From assembly GCA_039932395.1 (NCBI GenBank), contig JBDTQB010000260.1, positions 1 to 6,616 of the forward strand: a stretch of DNA of 6,616 nt, given 5' to 3'. The translations under genes were made by a program, and so were the position numbers. The notes beneath the pieces are model-generated. The model was given only the letters and a program-made list of their open reading frames with translations, was not told where the DNA came from and did not search any database. Of the stretch, positions 5,433-6,616 are shown piece after piece (the stretch's first letter is position 1; every line of letters begins with the position of its first letter). This DNA is from JAGNNV01 sp039932395. Its GTDB lineage: Bacteria > Acidobacteriota > Vicinamibacteria > Fen-336 > JAGNNV01.

Positions 5433-6616
5433 ATGTCCCCTCGCGCCCTCGCTCTCCGCTCCAGCAGCACCCTTCAGTCGTCCTTGACTCCGCACCTGTG
5501 CAAGCTCAACCGTGTCTTGGCGTGGCTCGTTGCTGTCGGTTTTCTCGTGAGCAGCGTCACCGCGTGGGCAGGTGTAGTGGATGCCGGCGGCCCGAAGGGC
5601 TCATCCCTTGTGTGGTTCGCCCACCCGGCAGAGAAATGGGAGAACGCACTGCCCGTGGGCAACGGCCGGCTTGGGGCCATGGTCTTTGGAAAGACTGACG
5701 AAGAGCAGATCCAGCTCAACGAAGACACCTATTGGTCCGGCGGGCCCTACTCGACCACACGAACCGGTGGTCACAAGGATCTTGCGGAAATTCGCAGGCT
5801 CATCTTTGCGGGCGAACTGGTCCAGGCGCACAAACTTTTTGGCCGCTCCATGATGGGTTACCCCGTCGAGCAGCAGAAGTATCAGTCCCTCGGAAATCTG
5901 ATGCTGAAGTTCCCCGCAGGCGGACAGGTGCGTGACTATCGCCACGAGCTCGACCTCGATACCGCCATCGCGACCACCACCTTTGAGCGAGACGGCGTGC
6001 GCTACCGGCGTGAGGTATTTGCGAGCCCCGTTGACCAGGTGATCGTCGTTCGCGTGTCCGCGGACAAGCCGGGCCGGATCTCCTTCACCGCCCAGCTGCG
6101 GGGTGATCGCAACCAGGCCCATTCCAACTACGCGACGGACTACTTTCAGATGAATGGCCTGGGTGCGGACGGCCTGATTGTCACGGGCAAGTCGGCCGAC
6201 TACCTGGGCGTCCCAGGCGCCCTGCGCTATCAGTCGCGACTGAGGGCCATTCCGCGGGGCGGGCAGGTGAGCGTTTCGGGCGACACTCTCACCATTCGTG
6301 ACGCCGATGAAGCGATCCTCCTGATTGCCGCCGCGACTAACTTCGTGAACTACAAGGATGTCAGCGCCGATCCGGGTGCGCGGGTTGATGGGGTGATGCG
6401 CGCTGTCGCTGGAAAATCCTTCGACCAACTTCGCGCAGCGCATGTGACCGAACATCAAAGGTTGTTTCGGCGCGTTCGCATAAGCCTGGGAAGAACCGCG
6501 AACGCTGATCTGCCCACCGACGAACGGCTCAAGGCCTTCGATGGAACCAACGATCCCGACCTCGCTGCGCTTGTTTTTCAGTTCGGCCGCTACCTGCTCA
6601 TTTCCTCATCCAGGCC
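5433..6616 (+). CDS. GH95-type exported alpha-L-fucosidase, C-terminal part missing
   Basis: Frame read by hand from ATG 5433; 394 full codons are present and the frame runs off the right edge. An in-frame TGA at 5400 limits the start, and this is the only ATG between it and the domain. A 27-residue basic N-region, hydrophobic core (28-42) and AWA site (44-46) form a signal peptide. The GH95 N-terminal beta-sandwich follows: VWFAHPAEKWENALPVGNGR (60-79), LGAMVFG (80-86) and LNEDTYWSGGP (95-105), then a QQKYQSLGNLMLKF segment typical of the family. From about residue 340 a helical linker leads toward the (alpha/alpha)6 catalytic barrel, whose catalytic residues lie outside the window. GH95 enzymes are inverting, mostly alpha-1,2-L-fucosidases of about 750-850 residues, with some acting on alpha-L-galactose, so roughly half is present. 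The N-region is long; a TTG at 5484 or 5517 would give a more usual signal peptide. It is divergent from padR. Confidence 0.92.
   Translation, partial: MSPRALALRSSSTLQSSLTPHLCKLNRVLAWLVAVGFLVSSVTAWAGVVDAGGPKGSSLVWFAHPAEKWENALPVGNGRLGAMVFGKTDEEQIQLNEDTYWSGGPYSTTRTGGHKDLAEIRRLIFAGELVQAHKLFGRSMMGYPVEQQKYQSLGNLMLKFPAGGQVRDYRHELDLDTAIATTTFERDGVRYRREVFASPVDQVIVVRVSADKPGRISFTAQLRGDRNQAHSNYATDYFQMNGLGADGLIVTGKSADYLGVPGALRYQSRLRAIPRGGQVSVSGDTLTIRDADEAILLIAAATNFVNYKDVSADPGARVDGVMRAVAGKSFDQLRAAHVTEHQRLFRRVRISLGRTANADLPTDERLKAFDGTNDPDLAALVFQFGRYLLISSSR

Noticed and set aside
4917..5495. N-terminal extension of the HAAS protein to a start at 5495
   Set aside because: The extension passes through padR in another frame and is compositionally unlike a protein domain, while the ATGA overlap and conserved domain both point to the start at 4916.
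5601..6458. Minus-strand open frame of 285 codons antisense to the fucosidase
   Set aside because: The plus-strand frame matches GH95 signatures throughout; the minus-strand product has no family features.

Overview
The window comes from a GC-rich bacterial chromosome. It carries five genes on the minus strand and one, at the right-hand end, on the plus strand. From right to left the minus-strand genes are a PadR-type repressor, a small HAAS/DUF1700-type membrane protein, an exported alpha-galactosidase-like glycoside hydrolase (GH36/GH27, Melibiase type), a long NfeD-type membrane serine protease, and a slipin (SPFH/band 7) cut off by the left edge. Divergent from PadR is a GH95-type exported alpha-L-fucosidase, cut off by the right edge. 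No tRNA, rRNA, CRISPR array or mobile element was seen. The host cannot be named from the sequence. Exported GH36/GH95 enzymes, a PadR-membrane protein pair and poor Shine-Dalgarno sites would fit Verrucomicrobiota (Opitutales-like) or Acidobacteriota, but this is a low-confidence inference.

Layout: 1-649 slipin and 624-1991 NfeD form a conserved two-gene membrane proteostasis module whose reading frames overlap by 26 bp. 2063-4228 is the alpha-galactosidase, with a 71-bp gap to NfeD and a 133-bp gap to the gene upstream. 4362-4916 (HAAS) and 4913-5266 (PadR) are joined by a 4-bp ATGA stop/start overlap. 5267-5432 is the divergent control region. It contains a 25-bp near-perfect palindrome (5295-5319) lying over a plausible PadR promoter, plus two smaller dyads nearer the fucosidase. 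5433-6616 is the fucosidase N-terminal domain.

How the parts work together: PadR probably represses its own operon through the palindrome, and the HAAS protein probably carries the membrane-side signal. The two exported glycosidases could together strip terminal galactose and fucose from a plant, algal or host glycan, though they are transcribed divergently and separated by the PadR pair. NfeD and slipin are probably an unrelated membrane quality-control module.

The least expected observation is that three separate genes (fucosidase, alpha-galactosidase, NfeD) each have a -10-like hexamer exactly 6 nt before the chosen start codon and no well-placed Shine-Dalgarno sequence. That arrangement would give leaderless mRNAs. 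The other notable signal is the PadR-type operator at 5295-5319.
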